Shown piece after piece: positions 36,358 through 47,519 of a stretch of 64,000 nucleotides of DNA (position 1 is the first letter of the stretch; each line of letters starts with the position of its first letter). Source of the DNA: Luteibacter flocculans (GTDB lineage: Bacteria > Pseudomonadota > Gammaproteobacteria > Xanthomonadales > Rhodanobacteraceae); assembly GCF_023612255.1 (NCBI RefSeq), contig NZ_CP063231.1:2338001-2402000 (forward strand), written 5' to 3'. The notes under the pieces are model-generated. The model made no database searches, had not been told where the DNA came from, and worked only from the letters and a program-made list of their open reading frames with translations. A program made the translations under genes and the position numbers.

Positions 36358-37557
36358 CTATTTGCCTCCAACTGCAGACTTCTGCTTTCGCAGTACCCGC
36401 GCCAGCTGCCTGTCATAGTAGTCAACGTTGTCGTGATCGTACTTGTCAGCGAGCGACCGGGCGTGGCGCGAGGCTTCAAGCGCTTCCGTCAACGAATCCT
36501 CACTCTGATAGGCCTCGGACAAACTATCAAAGGCCTCCGGTGAGTTCGGGTCGTCGGCAATGACGGCGTGGAGCATGACAAACGCCTCCTTCTTCCGACC
36601 GGCGTGCAGCGCGTCGAACGCGAGGGCATTGCGGACCGAGGCAGGCACGGAAATCTTCATGCCGAGTGTCGAAGACAGCCTGGCGTAATACGCCTCGACA
36701 TCGGCGACTCCTTTCGACACTACAGCGTCCGGAACGGCATAGCCTGCAAAGAGCTGTCGCAGGGCATCTGCCTGAGCGGGAAGCGCAATACCCGTATGGG
36801 TTTCTTGCGGATAAGGACGATAAATGCTGCGAATGCCTTTGCTTGCCGCCCCCTTGAGAATGGCAGCCAGTGCCTGGTCGTCCTTCAAGGCATCACCGGA
36901 ATCATCAGAACTGGCGAAGTAGACAAAATTCTTGATGTCTCGACGCTTTGGTATCGACTCCTGCAATGTACGCAGTGGCACGCGATGGTCCCAATCCAGG
37001 CTCGGACTGATGGCAATGATGCCTTGAAAAAGCGCAGGGTCTTCTGTCAGCACATAAAGTGCGAACTGGCCACCGGCGGAATGTCCGGATAAGGCTCGAT
37101 ATGGGCTTACGCGATACGTCGATGCAATGTGTGGAAGGAACTCGTCGGCCAGAAAAGAGCGAAAACGCGACGCGCCGCCGCCTCCTTCCCAAGCTTCCGC
37201 CCAATCCGTCTGCGTAAAGTCGCGAATGCGTACGGTGCTGACGATACCGACGACGATCACTTCGGGGATTTGACCATCGGCTGCAAGAAATGCCGCATCG
37301 GCAGCGGTATGTTGGAACTGGGTTTCACCATCCAGAACGTACACCACCGGGTAAGTCCGGTTTGGGGATCTCTCGTAAGAGGCAGGCAACATCACCTGAT
37401 AGGTGCGGTCCTCATTTAGCTTGGCGGAATGAAAGGTCGCGGTGGTTCCAATGACGATGTCGCCGGCTGCTGCAGAGAACGCCATCAGCAGTCCCAATAT
37501 GGGCGCCAGGATACGCACACCTCGAAGCCATGCCTTGCCCCACGGGAACTGCACCAT
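36358..37557 (-). CDS. Secreted enterochelin-esterase-like hydrolase with TPR-like tail
   Basis: The 399-residue precursor starts with a basic N-terminus and signal (LAPILGLLMAFSAAAG), then an esterase fold with YPVVYVLDGETQFQH and nucleophile elbow LSGHSAGGQFAL, and the catalytic His in QETHTG. The C-terminal 100 residues resemble one or two TPR helices (SPEAFDSLSEAYQSEDSLTE). An AAGGAG site supports the ATG at 37557. It is related in fold to the esterase at 30.1-31.1 kb but has the extra TPR-like tail. Confidence 0.82.
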   Translation of the reverse strand: MVQFPWGKAWLRGVRILAPILGLLMAFSAAAGDIVIGTTATFHSAKLNEDRTYQVMLPASYERSPNRTYPVVYVLDGETQFQHTAADAAFLAADGQIPEVIVVGIVSTVRIRDFTQTDWAEAWEGGGGASRFRSFLADEFLPHIASTYRVSPYRALSGHSAGGQFALYVLTEDPALFQGIIAISPSLDWDHRVPLRTLQESIPKRRDIKNFVYFASSDDSGDALKDDQALAAILKGAASKGIRSIYRPYPQETHTGIALPAQADALRQLFAGYAVPDAVVSKGVADVEAYYARLSSTLGMKISVPASVRNALAFDALHAGRKKEAFVMLHAVIADDPNSPEAFDSLSEAYQSEDSLTEALEASRHARSLADKYDHDNVDYYDRQLARVLRKQKSAVGGK

Positions 37558-37754
37558 CGAGGTTCTCCTTTTCGTGCAACCTTCAGGAAGCATCCATCGT
37601 AAATGATGGGAAGTCGAGCAGTTCTATCCGTGATCAGTGATCATCAGTGTAATCCGCTCCCATCCAATATGTTTTCCAGAAAACCCATTTCCCGGAAAGT
37701 AAAGAAAACCCCACTGTGTTACTCAATGTGATGATTGAGCACCGCCCCAATCGC

Positions 37755-38144
37755 CTACTTGATGACTTCAATCTTGCCGTCTATCGATGCGTCTTCTAGA
37801 TCGAGCGCCGTATCACTACACATCCCGAGTCGGATCACATTGTCCTTGTCCGTGTCAGCGCGAAAGACGCCCGTCAGACGTACTTTCCTGCCATTGAACT
37901 CATCCTCCCGCGCGTCAAGTGATCTGCCATTGATCACAGAAAGACATGTGGCTCCCTTTTTCCATAAGCTATACCCCTTCTTCTGGGAAACGATGTAGCG
38001 CGACTACGGCCTCATGAGTATCCGACCGGTAACCGTGATCGTCTCTCCGTCGTAGTTTTCAGGGACGGTTTTGAGTTCGGAAATCGAAGGCTTGGGATAG
38101 TAGTTCGACATTGACAACAAGGCGAGGATGGCAAAAGTGATCAT
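37755..38144 (-). pseudogene. Small OB-fold-like protein gene interrupted by an amber codon
   Basis: From ATG 38144 (AGGA upstream) the frame reads MITFAILALLSMSN...ETITVTGRILMRP, then TAG at 38006-38004, and continues without further stops as SRYIVSQKKGYSLWK... to ...ASIDGKIEVIK and TAG at 37757-37755. Both halves look like one protein of about 129 residues with a signal-like N-terminus and two beta-rich segments (TVTGRI, VRLTGVFRAD) typical of tRNA-anti/OB-like domains. A GTG at 37937 could restart the second half. A recent nonsense mutation or a sequencing error is the simplest reading. Confidence 0.6.
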
Positions 38145-38345
38145 CGGTTGTCCTAGTGTGTCATAAATTTTTCCTGCTGCTGGCCGAGGACCCTTTGAAG
38201 ATCATCGTGTTCGGTGCGCGTCATCTTTCCATCGAGCATGCGGACCTGCAACCGACCGTCCAACATCTCCCAAACGCCCTACGCCAGGCCATCTAGACCG
38301 TGGACCGGCCCCGCCCCCGACGCAAGATGAAGTGAATAAAACGCC

Positions 38346-38570
38346 ATGAACCAGCCCAATTCGGTGCTCCCGTCGTTCCACGATGGGTTTCTCGACGGCT
38401 TCCTCGCAAGGGGTGATGAGGTCAGGGTGTTTGTGCGAGCGGATCAGGGCGCGCCCTTCACCCTGATCCTTATGGGCGTGAAACGCTTCAATGTCGAGCG
38501 CTTCGCCGAGGGAAACATCATTCTGGAATGTGGGATGTCGAAGAACCCGGAAGTCCCGATGGACATCTGA
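38346..38570 (+). CDS. Small hypothetical protein
   Basis: The 74-residue protein (SFHDGFLDGFLARGDEVRVF...NVERFAEGNIILECG) has an alternating beta pattern, no signal and no recognised family. Codon use is less GC-biased than in core genes. The 200 bp upstream hold nothing recognisable. A fragment in another frame overlaps its 3' end. Confidence 0.45.
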   Translation: MNQPNSVLPSFHDGFLDGFLARGDEVRVFVRADQGAPFTLILMGVKRFNVERFAEGNIILECGMSKNPEVPMDI

Positions 38571-38752
38571 CCTGCGCCACGCATCACTACGGCATCCCGG
38601 CATGGTGCGGCGATCCCGACAACCCGCCCGAGTTCGAGACGCAGCGCGCCTACCTCAAACGGCACGGCCTACTGCTGCCGGAAGAGCGTCGGAAGATCGA
38701 CGAGCCCTTCCTGCATCCGCTGCGCATTGAGGCGGCCACGAAGTGGAAGTGA
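38528..38752 (+). CDS. Small hypothetical fragment, possibly frameshifted
   Basis: A 74-codon frame gives a protein-like C-terminus (GIPAWCGDPDNPPEFETQRA, YLKRHGLLLPEERRK) but its first 20 codons overlap the preceding gene in another frame. It may be the 3' part of a gene whose 5' end has been lost or shifted. No family was recognised. Confidence 0.3.
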   Translation: MWDVEEPGSPDGHLTCATHHYGIPAWCGDPDNPPEFETQRAYLKRHGLLLPEERRKIDEPFLHPLRIEAATKWK

Positions 38753-38775
38753 GTCGCCGGGATGGTGAGGGGAAA

Positions 38776-39132
38776 TCAAGGAGGCGTATTCGTTTGACTC
38801 TGCGCATTTGCGCTGAGCGGAACAGTTACCTTGGCTTCGTATCGCCCATCTGGAAGTTTTTTGTAGATAATCTTTCCCTTGTTCAGATAGGTGTGCGCAA
38901 TAACTCTTTCCCAAGAGCCCCCATAGAGAAGCAACGTTCCGCGCTCACTGGGGTTATGAATAATTGGCGTAGGAACTAGCTCAAATCCTGACGACAGGTA
39001 AGGACTGATGAGCGGCGATGATTCAAACCCACCACCAGAGTCGATATCTTTCGCATCCAAATAAAACGTCAGGCTTCCTCCGCTAGATACAAAAAGCTTG
39101 TATTGATCCTCTGTAACACCCGTGATCGCCAT
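38776..39132 (-). CDS. Hypothetical protein, partner of the PIN-like gene
   Basis: The 118-residue protein is beta-rich with no signal: YKLFVSSGGSLTFYLDAKDI, then ELVPTPIIHNPSERGTLLLY, with Asn/Ser/Thr-rich, AT-biased codon use. It lies 57 bp downstream of the PIN-like gene on the same strand and was probably gained with it. It may be an immunity, specificity or regulatory partner; no family was recognised. Confidence 0.6.
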   Translation of the reverse strand: MAITGVTEDQYKLFVSSGGSLTFYLDAKDIDSGGGFESSPLISPYLSSGFELVPTPIIHNPSERGTLLLYGGSWERVIAHTYLNKGKIIYKKLPDGRYEAKVTVPLSANAQSQTNTPP

Positions 39133-39189
39133 TTTTAATCCTCGTAAAAGAGAATGACGCCTAAATTAATGTGTGGATGGATACATAAA

Positions 39190-40311
39190 TCATTCTTGGT
39201 CATGACTTATCTCCACCTCCCCCAAATCAATATCAATATAGCTGTCCGTTAACTCAATATCCTGAAATTCTAGATTAATTGCATCATCGTCGTTCTCTAT
39301 CGAAAAGCTAAGCAGGGATTCAAGCTCAAGATCATCATCTCTTGAAACGTCCTCGACGCTGAGCGGGACATAATCTTTGTCAATAGAATCGTATACGCTA
39401 AGTTGCACACTTGCTTCAAAGCGTACGCGCACGTGAACTATCCACCGCACAACAAATTCTTGCCCGTCGCTCCTGACTATCTCTAGATCGTCTGGATCAA
39501 GGCTGCCCAGGTCAACATCCAATACCCTTGAGTCGAGTACATCAGCCTCAGCGTAATGATAGCTATCGACATTGGCATTAATAGCCATGCTATTAATACG
39601 TTCATTCAACCGAATCTTTATGCTGTCGATCTCAGGTCCCTTTATTGCAGCAACGGCTTTCTTGAGAAGAATTGGATCAGCAATCTGTATTGCCACCAAT
39701 AGATCACCTAACCTTGGGCCTGCATGAATGCGCTCATTATCTTTTGCAAAGTTTGCCCATCCGTCGTCGTTGGATATAACAACGACCTGAGTATCTTCAC
39801 TTTCAGCCCAGCGTTCTATGGCGCTAAGTGAAAATGCGTCTGGAAACTCACTTTTCTTTTTAGACTCAAATGGGGCAATAGCTTTGAAGTAGCTATCGAA
39901 AACTTGATTCGTATCCGCATACTCGCCTACGGGTAGGATGCAGGCATCGATGTCATCTACATGTCGTTGGAGACGATCATTGGCCAACTTCTTAAAGTCT
40001 TGCTCGGGGACTTGGAGCTTGGCCTCAGCGTCCTCAGCGATCAGTCCAAAATTGCCGGCAGCTCGCATAGCCTTGCGGAGTGCTGAATGTATTTCAGGAA
40101 GTTTTTCACTCATATGAGACAAAATCTCTCGCTCGATTACATCAGGCAAGAGCACCTGAATCCCCGCCGCTGGGAGATTTTTCATTTCGCCTAGCAGTCC
40201 TCTGTGGAACGCGAAATGCTGGGCTTCATACACACTCGTGTCTACACAAACGGCTTTTATCTCGCCCTTGTGGATTTTTGATTGAAGCTCATCTCTTTCG
40301 ATGATGGCCAT
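39190..40311 (-). CDS. PIN-like (DUF4935-type) nuclease-domain protein
   Basis: The 373-residue protein has a PIN-like domain in the first 200 residues: VCVDTSVYEAQ (Asp24), LPDVIEREI (Asp57/Glu60/Glu62), EFPDAFSLSAI (Asp158) and VVVISNDDGWANF (Asp182/183), matching the acidic metal site of PIN ribonucleases of the DUF4935 type. The C-terminal 150 residues are strongly acidic and unassigned. The gene is clearly more AT-rich than the flanks, a sign of transfer. It probably cleaves RNA. Related proteins occur in accessory and defence-type loci. Confidence 0.72.
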   Translation of the reverse strand: MAIIERDELQSKIHKGEIKAVCVDTSVYEAQHFAFHRGLLGEMKNLPAAGIQVLLPDVIEREILSHMSEKLPEIHSALRKAMRAAGNFGLIAEDAEAKLQVPEQDFKKLANDRLQRHVDDIDACILPVGEYADTNQVFDSYFKAIAPFESKKKSEFPDAFSLSAIERWAESEDTQVVVISNDDGWANFAKDNERIHAGPRLGDLLVAIQIADPILLKKAVAAIKGPEIDSIKIRLNERINSMAINANVDSYHYAEADVLDSRVLDVDLGSLDPDDLEIVRSDGQEFVVRWIVHVRVRFEASVQLSVYDSIDKDYVPLSVEDVSRDDDLELESLLSFSIENDDDAINLEFQDIELTDSYIDIDLGEVEISHDQE

Positions 40312-40314
40312 ATC

Positions 40315-40665
40315 TTACGGCCGACCTACGTTATTGCCGAATTTGATCGCCTCGCCCTCAACGACGACATGCCGGTCATTGTTGCTTCGATCAGCGCGCA
40401 CGATTACCGCGTCAGCGCCAATCTCCGCGCCGGCAGCTCGTGGCTGTGGAATCGCGTCACTGACGGTCGGGTCAGTCCAACCGGGCTTGTAACGCTTAGC
40501 CGAGACGATGCCGATGGAGGTGTACGCGCGCTGCGGCGGCGAGTAGAGAATCTGCACCTGGCTCGCATTCGTCGGCGCGTAGGGCGTCGGCAAGTTACTG
40601 TGCGCCTGATACGTGCTGCACCCGGCAAGCGCGCACACGAGCGCGATGCTCATGAGGATCTTCAT
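40315..40665 (-). CDS. Small lipoprotein
   Basis: The 116-residue precursor has a lipoprotein signal MKILMSIALVCALAGC with the lipobox cysteine at 16. The mature part (VQILYSPPQRAYTSIGIVSA, AAGAEIGADAVIVRADR) resembles small YbjQ/Rcs-like outer-membrane lipoproteins, but no function is known. GC content is high, unlike the neighbouring PIN-like gene, so this may be older chromosomal sequence. Confidence 0.75.
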   Translation of the reverse strand: MKILMSIALVCALAGCSTYQAHSNLPTPYAPTNASQVQILYSPPQRAYTSIGIVSAKRYKPGWTDPTVSDAIPQPRAAGAEIGADAVIVRADRSNNDRHVVVEGEAIKFGNNVGRP

Positions 40666-41896
40666 GACAGTTCCCCTGTCGTCCCATCCGGGGGACGCTC
40701 CGGCACAGTATCGAACGATCGCGCGCCGTCCGCCAGTCCGGCCCTTCCTACGCGGCGCTGCGCGTATCCCGTGCAGGCGTTTGCAGGAGCGCGTCGCGCG
40801 GACAGACCGATACCTTCCCTTGCCCGGACGGCCCTACAGGGCCGAGGCGGCGAACGCCTAACACACACGCTCGTCCGTAGCCGTTCGGTCGCAATCGGAA
40901 TACAACGTAGGGACGTTCGTAGGGACGAAAAATCGTGATCAACAAAAAAGCACCTAGCTTCATAGGATTATTTGCATTTCTGACGGAGATAGTGAGAGAC
41001 GGTTTTGCCGCCCTGCCCCCAACGCCTCCAGGCCCCTCATCGGTGGGCCGGATTGTGGCCTCGACGTTTGAAGAATCGACGGGATAACGGCAGGCCAATC
41101 CGTGAAGGTCAGCGCCGACTGACAAGGGCGTTTTCTTGTCTGGCGGTGGGACCGAACTTCCTTACTGGACAGCGCTGGTGATGCTGCCCGTGGTTACCAC
41201 GTCAACCACAGCCGGTGGTGTTACGAAACCCGATGGTCAAGGTTGGGGAAACGGTGACCGAGTAGTCCAAGGGTCAGTCCCGGCTCCGCGCTCCGGTCTC
41301 ATCAATCAAGTACATCGCGTGGACGGTCAACCGTCTTTTTCCGCATTCGACGTAGGCAGTACCGTGATAGCTCACCTGCGATGCCTCGACACCAAGGATG
41401 TCAGCATAGTTGACAGTGCCGTACGGCCGTGACGCCCGCCAGTCCCTCATCATCCTGGCGTGCTTTTCCGAGAACCGGATGCCCCTTCGATCGACAGCAC
41501 AACGGACAACCGACAACGGTTGGTTATTACGACGCGAAGTTGGATCGCCCGGTGAACGAGCAGCCGTCATCCAGGCGTTAGAGGCCCATGCGCTGATTGT
41601 TGTAGATCAGGGGTCGGTGATCGTCACCGACAAGGGCTTTGACTACCTTACGTGGCAAGGGCCACTACCGCAAAGTTGACGTCAGTGCTCGCTCCGCTCC
41701 TACCACCGCAAAAACAGGAGGAAAGGAATTGTGTCGAAGGGCATCGAAGATCAACGCGCGACCGTCGGGGTTCGACTCGGAGAAACCTTGGCGATCGCTG
41801 CCATTCGTTATCGGATCGCTCACAATCCTCCTCCTCGAAGAAGATCGCCGCCGTTACATCGCGCCACGTGCCTTGGCCCGACATCATGGGCTGTCG
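40666..41896. other. 1.2-kb stretch without a convincing intact gene
   Basis: No long credible gene is present. Weak candidates: a 98-codon minus frame 41274-41570 with a protein-like second half (YGTVNYADILGVEASQVSYH), and a plus frame ending at 41679 whose last 55 codons look like a winged-helix end (RAAVIQALEAHALIVVDQGS). A strong AGGAGG site lies 9 nt before a GTG at 41731 that runs into sequence antisense to the next gene. A direct repeat CGTAGGGACG occurs twice near 40906-40927. The picture fits decayed or truncated genes at an island boundary. Confidence 0.5.
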
Positions 41897-42493
41897 CTAC
41901 GTTCGCCCTCGGCCGAACATTCCGCCCGCCTTGTCCATATTCAACAACTTCGAGTGAACCTGTGCGACCTCGGCAACGATCGGCTCAATGTCGTAGATCT
42001 TGTCTAGAAGTTGGAACCTTGCTGTGTCAACGTAGTAAGCCCGAAAGATATGTGTCGGAACGCCGTTCGGCGTCGGTGTCGGGCCTATGTACTCGGGAAA
42101 GATCTCGCCGACAATGTCTTCGGCAAGGTAGTCATCGAGTTTCTCATCGAAGTGCTCCACGGAATTCCGAAGATCCCTATCTCGCAGCGGATTTTCGTCC
42201 GTGATTTGGAGAGCCCCTCGCAGTTCAGCCCCGCGCCAACGATGGTTCGGGTTGGCCGCCCACAGGTATCGCGACAGTGCCCCCGCGTGGACAATCATGT
42301 TTTGCAGTTCTGCAAGGAAGCGCGTTCCGTAAAGGGCCCCATACGGGTCTTCTGGACTGTTTTTCTGCGCGGTGGCCAGCATCGCATTAAACAGCCCGAG
42401 CGACTGGACGGCGGAGGTCGTGTTGAACAACATGCTCTGGATATAGAACGCTTGATGAGGAGGGTGGATTTCCTTATCTCGTGGTTCGCACAT
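41897..42493 (-). CDS. Hypothetical protein with a HEPN-like RNxxxH motif
   Basis: The 198-residue protein is mostly helical. Residues 109-114 read RNSVEH, fitting the R-(N/D/H)-x3-H active-site motif of HEPN ribonucleases, within DRDLRNSVEHFDEKLDDYLA. A helical stretch with MIVHAGALSRYLWAA precedes it. GGAG lies 9 nt before the ATG. It is transcribed after the 288-residue gene on the same strand with a 51-bp gap. HEPN assignment rests on the motif only. Confidence 0.55.
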   Translation of the reverse strand: MCEPRDKEIHPPHQAFYIQSMLFNTTSAVQSLGLFNAMLATAQKNSPEDPYGALYGTRFLAELQNMIVHAGALSRYLWAANPNHRWRGAELRGALQITDENPLRDRDLRNSVEHFDEKLDDYLAEDIVGEIFPEYIGPTPTPNGVPTHIFRAYYVDTARFQLLDKIYDIEPIVAEVAQVHSKLLNMDKAGGMFGRGRT

Positions 42494-42544
42494 ATTTATT
42501 CACTCCGTTGTGGACCAGGGTCTTGGCGGAATTGAGACTGGCAT

Positions 42545-43411
42545 TTATAAGAACTGCTGCCGCTTCCCGGGCCAACTATCACTCTCCATCGCGTGCGCGA
42601 GATCCACCGGACCCAGCCGGCGGACCGAGGATGCAGCGATGAACTGGGCAGCCAGGGCAAGCCTGACGACAGTGAAGCGCGTCGCCCCCTCCGCCTTATA
42701 CCGACTATCCACGTAATCCGGAAACCGCTGAATAACCTCGGCGATCAGACCGTCATCGCGATGAGGCTTCACCTTTGCCAAAGCCACCGACAACACCGAA
42801 AGGTGATGTTTGAAGGCATATTTTTCGCCCAGGTAAGTCAATGCCCCTTTCAGCGACAACTCAGCGGTGAGGCATATGGGTTGCAGCACACTATCCACGC
42901 TGGGCGTCGTAGGCAGGATCGTGCCGACGTCGGAGAGGTTCGAGGCCGCCATGTGCCAGAGATCTGCGGCACCAGTGTTGGACGGGGCCAACGCCTCCAC
43001 ACCATTAGCGAAGTCGTGTAGGTCAGCGAAGGCCAGAGCGGTTCCCGCAGCGATCTGCGGGTTCTCCTGGCACCACGACCACCAAGAGGTTTCGTCTTTG
43101 AACCCCACGGCCAGCCATGGCGTCGCCGTCGGCGATCCGATGGGCACACCCAATGTCACCTTTCGCGCTTGGTCTCCCGATACGACCACTCCAATCCCCA
43201 TTCCCGGCCAGGTCTCATCCACATGGGGGAATAGCGCCCTATAGGCCTCGGTGATTTTCTTAACCTCGGGATTGGCAAACACGCCCATCGAGAAGTCGCC
43301 GCCAAGCAACTCGACCGCAGCCCTTAGGGGCCGGGCGTGGGGCTTCACGCCCGCCTTGGCATATTCAAGGTCGAGGGCACGTAGATCGGCACTGGTCCAC
43401 ATGGATTTCAT
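42545..43411 (-). CDS. Hypothetical protein with a HEPN-like C-terminal helical region
   Basis: The 288-residue protein has a beta/alpha N-terminal part (GIGVVVSGDQARKVTLGVPI) and a C-terminal helical region from about residue 175: CLTAELSLKGALTYLGEKYA followed by KHHLSVLSVAL. The AE-xLK-xL...H-L pattern resembles HEPN domains. No catalytic R-x4-6-H is visible. It begins 121 bp from the tRNA-Ser 3' end and precedes the 198-residue gene on the same strand, so the pair may work together. Function is unknown. Confidence 0.55.
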   Translation of the reverse strand: MKSMWTSADLRALDLEYAKAGVKPHARPLRAAVELLGGDFSMGVFANPEVKKITEAYRALFPHVDETWPGMGIGVVVSGDQARKVTLGVPIGSPTATPWLAVGFKDETSWWSWCQENPQIAAGTALAFADLHDFANGVEALAPSNTGAADLWHMAASNLSDVGTILPTTPSVDSVLQPICLTAELSLKGALTYLGEKYAFKHHLSVLSVALAKVKPHRDDGLIAEVIQRFPDYVDSRYKAEGATRFTVVRLALAAQFIAASSVRRLGPVDLAHAMESDSWPGKRQQFL

Positions 43412-43532
43412 GACGTGTTCTTGCTCTCCACGTGTAACGTCGGAATTGCGGCATACGGCGCCATCTGGTCGCGAAGCGCGCTTAGGCCGTATGGCTCCAC
43501 GCCCAGCCCCGAGCACAGAACGGGGGAAGACT

Positions 43533-43622
43533 TGGCGGAGAGAGTGGGATTCGAACCCACGGTAGGCTTACACCTACGGCAGTTTTCAAGACTGCTGCCT
43601 TAAACCACTCGGCCATCTCTCC
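43533..43622 (-). tRNA. tRNA-Ser(UGA)
   Basis: A complete class-II tRNA reads on the minus strand: acceptor GGAGAGA/TCTCTCC, D-arm GGCCGAGTGGTT, anticodon stem GCAGT/ACTGC with loop CTTGAAA (anticodon UGA at 43588-43586), the long serine variable arm (CGTAGGTGTAAGCCTACG), T-arm GTGGGTTCGAATCCCAC, discriminator G and encoded CCA. It lies downstream of serS on the same strand; its 3' end faces the accessory region. Confidence 0.97.
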
Positions 43623-43694
43623 GTATTGTCTTCGGCGCGTTGCGCGCCTGATTTAAACGCATGCTCCGATCACCGACAAGGTGGCTCGGACGCC

Positions 43695-43853
43695 GAGTGG
43701 GATTGTTCGCCGCTTCGCAACGAATCCCTCCCGATGGTCGGGACCGCCCTCCGGGCGTCCTGCGGCGGCTGCGCCGCCTTGTCGAACCCGCGGTAGGCTT
43801 GCACCTACGGCAGTTTTCAAGACTGCTGCCTTAAACCACTCGGCCATCTCTCC
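43695..43853 (-). pseudogene. Second tRNA-Ser copy broken in the T arm
   Basis: From 43853 to 43782 the minus strand repeats the tRNA-Ser(UGA) sequence with two differences, both in or near the variable arm, up to GGGTTCGA in the T loop. There it breaks off into about 77 nt of hairpin-rich sequence. The next tRNA-like stretch, AATCCCACTC, occurs at 43704-43695, but the acceptor 3' strand then fails to match. The copy cannot fold normally. It was either interrupted by an insertion or is a partial duplicate. Confidence 0.75.
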
Positions 43854-43954
43854 GTTGTGTTTTGCACCGGCTGGGCATTGCACCCTTGCCGGTTTGCAGC
43901 CTCGCACGCGTCGGGGATGGTCCCCCGGCGCGTGATTGTACCCTGCCCTCGCCC

Positions 43955-46751
<2,797 letters not shown>

Positions 46752-46850
46752 CGATGAAACCCTCCTGGTCTGATAGATCCGGCAGCGCGCCGGCCCCTCC
46801 GGGATGACACAGCTCGCGTGCGCACCCCGACCAGGAAGATAACGGATGGC

Positions 46851-47438
46851 TTATGCCAGCGGTTTGACCGAAGGCGCCGTCTTCCGCCCCAGCCACCACC
46901 CCATGACCGCGCCAGCCAGCAGCCAGCCGAAGGCCTGTTCGATGAGATAGCCGATAGTGAATGCCCCGGGGAACCGGTACCAGTTCCAGAACGGCACGCT
47001 CAGTGCCAGCCAGGTGAATACGCCGAAGGCGAGGCCGATGCAGAGGCCCCTTACGGCACCGGTGCCGGCGCGGATCATCACCAGGGCCATGATGAGCGCG
47101 GCCAGGGTGTCGGAGAGCCACTGGTGGAACAGGTTGTTGCCCATCGCCAGCGGATCCTTGCCGTAGGGCGTGTAGACGATGAAGGCATACGGAGACGCCG
47201 TGGCCTTGGCCGAATACGCCGCCAGCTTCGTGTCGTCGCCGTGCATGGCCGGGTCGAAATGCGGCAGCACGTAGATGCCGTGCTCGGGCGGCAGGCCCTC
47301 GTGCAGGGCCGTCAGCACTTTGTCCTCGTCCAGCGGCGCGCGCATGGACATCTCGCCCAGCGGCAGCACCATGTGCGCGAACGCGCCCCAGAAGAACATC
47401 ACCAACCCGCCGATCAAACCCGCTATGGCGATACGCAT
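46851..47438 (-). CDS. Integral membrane protein, hypothetical
   Basis: The 195-residue protein has a first helix at 2-24 (AIAGLIGGLVMFFWGAFAHM), a soluble segment of about 80 residues, and three or four C-terminal helices (about 105-125, 130-150, 160-185). The loop contains HGIYVLPHFDP and AFIVYTPYGKDP. No characterised family was recognised. It precedes, by 81 bp on the same strand, the secreted protein at 45.3-46.8 kb, and follows the DUF2589 operon. Confidence 0.7.
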   Translation of the reverse strand: MRIAIAGLIGGLVMFFWGAFAHMVLPLGEMSMRAPLDEDKVLTALHEGLPPEHGIYVLPHFDPAMHGDDTKLAAYSAKATASPYAFIVYTPYGKDPLAMGNNLFHQWLSDTLAALIMALVMIRAGTGAVRGLCIGLAFGVFTWLALSVPFWNWYRFPGAFTIGYLIEQAFGWLLAGAVMGWWLGRKTAPSVKPLA

Positions 47439-47519
47439 GATCCGTCTCCCTGGTCCGGTGGCCCGAGCGTACGACCACGCGGCGGCGAGCGATATCGGCC
47501 TTTCGGCAGGGGCTGTCGA

